From Acidobacteriota bacterium (lineage in GTDB: Bacteria > Acidobacteriota > Vicinamibacteria > Vicinamibacterales > CAVVIG01): DNA of 34,522 nt. The notes below the pieces were generated by a model that worked only from the letters and a program-made list of their open reading frames with translations, made no database searches and was not told the DNA's origin. A program made the position numbers and the translations under genes. Positions 32,725-34,522 of this stretch are shown piece after piece (position 1 is the stretch's first letter; every line of letters begins with the position of its first letter). The DNA is taken from assembly GCA_025358945.1 (NCBI GenBank), contig JANYHS010000211.1:1-34522 (forward strand). Reading direction: 5' to 3'.

Positions 32725-34522
32725 GCGGTTCTTGCCGCCAGGATGCCTTCGGCCGCGAGCAGCAATGCCATCGCCGCAAGCGCGTATTGCCACAAATGTT
32801 GCGCGTCTTCCTGCTGACGCGCTTCCCCGCGCGATTCGGGTCCGGCCACGTCCTTCAAGCGCGTCACGGCCGATTGAAACTCTTCGACCGACATCCGCGC
32901 AGGATCCGTTTCGCGCGGATCGACGTTGACCGCGATCCGACGCGCCACGCCTCCCACACCAGGAGCCGCGGTCATCGACGCAATCCCGGGCACTGGCTTC
33001 ACCCCCGCCGGCGCGTCGCCAATCAGGTAGTCCACCGCATGCGCTCGCGCACTGGCCAGATACCGCACGGCCTCGTGGACGAACGGCACGAACGTCGCGT
33101 GCAGCGGAAAATCGTTCCAGCGATTGTTCAAGTCGGAGGCGATGACGATCGCTCGGCCCTCCCCGGCCGGACACTCGATGAGCGCCGTGTCGCCGGTCGT
33201 GAACCGCGCCAGCGTCTGGCACGCGTCCCCGCCGATGCGTGCAGCGCGCTGAAACGTCACCAGCCCAAGACTCGCCGGGTTGGCTGCAAACGGCTGAAAC
33301 ACAGGGTGGCGGCCATCCGCAGGCGCAAGCACACGCGGCGCAGGTCTCGCGCCTTCGATCGTGGCAATCTTCAGCGTCGATCCGGCGCCGAGCACATCAC
33401 CGGCCACGTCGCCATCCACCTCAGGCCCGGCCGCGATCAACACGCCGCCTCCTCCCTGCGCGTACGCCGCGAGAAGTTCTCGCCCGTGCCGCTCGAGGCC
33501 GCGCGTCGACAACAGCAAGACTGCCGCGTGCGGGCGCAGTCGATCCGCGGACCATCCCGCCAACTGAGACGCGCCCGCGCTCGCGACCACAAAGGCGCCG
33601 TCCGCAGACGTGCCTGCCGCCAACGCATGCCGCACGTAAAACGCATCGCGATCGAGTTCGCCTGACCCGGTGATGATCAACACCGACGGTTTCCCCGTGC
33701 CGCCAAGGACGGCGTAGCGCGCGTTGTCAGCCTGGATGCCGCCGGGGTCGTCAACCGTCACCGCCGCCGACAGACCGCGTGGTGCGCCGGCAAACGTCGC
33801 ATCCGCTGACTGGTTCGCTCCGAGCGACACCATTGCGTCACCGGCGGGGCGATTGTCGATCGTCAGGTGCACGCGCGCCTCGCGCGCGCGGTCGCCGCCG
33901 TTGTGAATCGTGGCGACGATACGATCGGCAAGTGGACGGACGGCGGTCACCGCAAGATTCGCCGGCAGCGCCCCGACATCCGCCACTCGAATCGTCGTCC
34001 CCTCCGGCACGGACGCGCGGTCGCCGGCGTCCCATCCGTTTTCCTGCAGGTCGGTGACGACCACCATCGTGCCGTGGCCGCCGGCAAGATGCTGCGATGC
34101 GGCGGACAGCGCTGCGCGGTAGCGGGTGGCGCCGAATCCGACCGATGCCTGCTCGATCGCATCGAGAGCCAGCGTGCGATCCGATCCAGGTCTCGTCACG
34201 ATCTCTGCTTCGTCAGCGAACGTCACCACGCCAACCAGATCGCCGGCCGGCGCCTTCGCGATCGCGTCCTTCGCCAACTGCTTCGCCCGCTCGAATCGTC
34301 CCGGTGCCGCGAGGCTGTACGACGTGTCGAGCGCGACGACGGTGACGCCGGTGGACGCGACCGCTGCGCCGGTCGCCAGGAACGGACGCGCGAACGCCAG
34401 CGCCAGCAGCGTCAGCGCCGCTACCCGCAACGCCAGCAACAGCAGTTCGCGCAGGTGCCGCCAGTCGGTGTATTCCACGGGCGCCGTCTTGATCAACTTC
34501 ACCGGCGCGAATTTCACGCGCG
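32721..34522 (-). CDS. BatA-like membrane vWA protein (5' truncated by window)
   Basis: The frame is open to the window edge, so the N-terminus is missing; the track's first codon (GTG 34517) is internal. What remains begins in the BatA aerotolerance-type N-terminal region (VKLIKTAPVEYTDWRHLRELLLLALRVAALTLLALAFARPFL, one TM helix). A vWA domain follows (VVALDTSYSL, MIDAS DxSxS; VVTDLQENGWDAG), then beta-rich domains and a region like the GATase1-type fold of the neighbour (GGGVLIAAGPEVDGD), then a C-terminal TM (about the last 22 residues, YALAAMALLLAAEGILAA). BatA genes usually follow MoxR ATPase and DUF58 genes, which would lie beyond the window. The stop overlaps the DUF4175 start. Confidence 0.85.
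   Translation of the reverse strand, partial: RVKFAPVKLIKTAPVEYTDWRHLRELLLLALRVAALTLLALAFARPFLATGAAVASTGVTVVALDTSYSLAAPGRFERAKQLAKDAIAKAPAGDLVGVVTFADEAEIVTRPGSDRTLALDAIEQASVGFGATRYRAALSAASQHLAGGHGTMVVVTDLQENGWDAGDRASVPEGTTIRVADVGALPANLAVTAVRPLADRIVATIHNGGDRAREARVHLTIDNRPAGDAMVSLGANQSADATFAGAPRGLSAAVTVDDPGGIQADNARYAVLGGTGKPSVLIITGSGELDRDAFYVRHALAAGTSADGAFVVASAGASQLAGWSADRLRPHAAVLLLSTRGLERHGRELLAAYAQGGGGVLIAAGPEVDGDVAGDVLGAGSTLKIATIEGARPAPRVLAPADGRHPVFQPFAANPASLGLVTFQRAARIGGDACQTLARFTTGDTALIECPAGEGRAIVIASDLNNRWNDFPLHATFVPFVHEAVRYLASARAHAVDYLIGDAPAGVKPVPGIASMTAAPGVGGVARRIAVNVDPRETDPARMSVEEFQSAVTRLKDVAGPESRGEARQQEDAQHLWQYALAAMALLLAAEGILAARTA

Overview
The window is high-GC bacterial chromosome, densely packed and without phage, plasmid or IS genes. 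The gene families (DUF6526, CHAD/SixA/Ppx, tandem thymidylate-kinase-like proteins, BatA/DUF4175/vWA operon, M28 peptidase, CusCBA efflux) and the high-GC codon use suggest an Acidobacteriota genome, probably a Vicinamibacteria-like lineage. That placement is inference from content, not a phylogeny.

Layout. (1) 1-7287, phosphate/polyphosphate block: a 5'-truncated PhoB-type regulator and a DUF6526 membrane protein on +, then sixA and a CHAD-domain gene on - (3 bp apart), divergent from ppx. ppx is followed by two thymidylate-kinase-like genes, an orphan pstB and phoU. pstSCA and ppk are not in the window. (2) 7383-9906: yacG, citrate synthase gltA and an M28/glutaminyl-cyclase-like hydrolase. 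(3) 9998-20312, a long run on -: read from its 5' end it holds a subtilisin-like protease, a beta-barrel protein, a small His/Cys-rich membrane protein, a TolC/MFP/RND heavy-metal efflux set, a zinc-ribbon membrane protein, a small membrane protein and an HMGL-like aldolase of the LeuA superfamily. (4) 20367-25321: leuC-leuD, a convergent LysR regulator, a divergent leuA that lacks the usual C-terminal regulatory domain, and a rhomboid protease. leuB is absent. (5) 25322-25780, the only long gene-free stretch: a frameshifted AbrB/MazE-type antitoxin relic and a palindromic MITE-like element of about 240 bp. (6) 25781-34522 on -: four overlapping or abutting genes, BatA-like (truncated by the window edge), a 1213-aa DUF4175-type protein, a vWA protein and a caspase-fold protein that appears to lack its catalytic cysteine.

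Points that stand out. Five genes that begin a transcription unit or follow a gap (yacG, the M28 gene, the S8 protease, lysR and the small His/Cys protein) have a -10-like hexamer ending only 6-8 nt before an ATG and no Shine-Dalgarno sequence. Genes inside operons have SD sequences or ATGA overlaps, so leaderless transcription is suggested. Four loci at gene starts or ends carry tandem heptamers of one family (GAANTNA), in two cases forming the N-terminal codons of a protein; a second heptamer family (AGCCCCM) sits at the start of leuD. A 9-bp minisatellite is read in different frames at three places in two neighbouring genes. The second thymidylate-kinase-like protein has arginine in place of the Walker A lysine. 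ppx runs 248 nt into the next gene in another frame.
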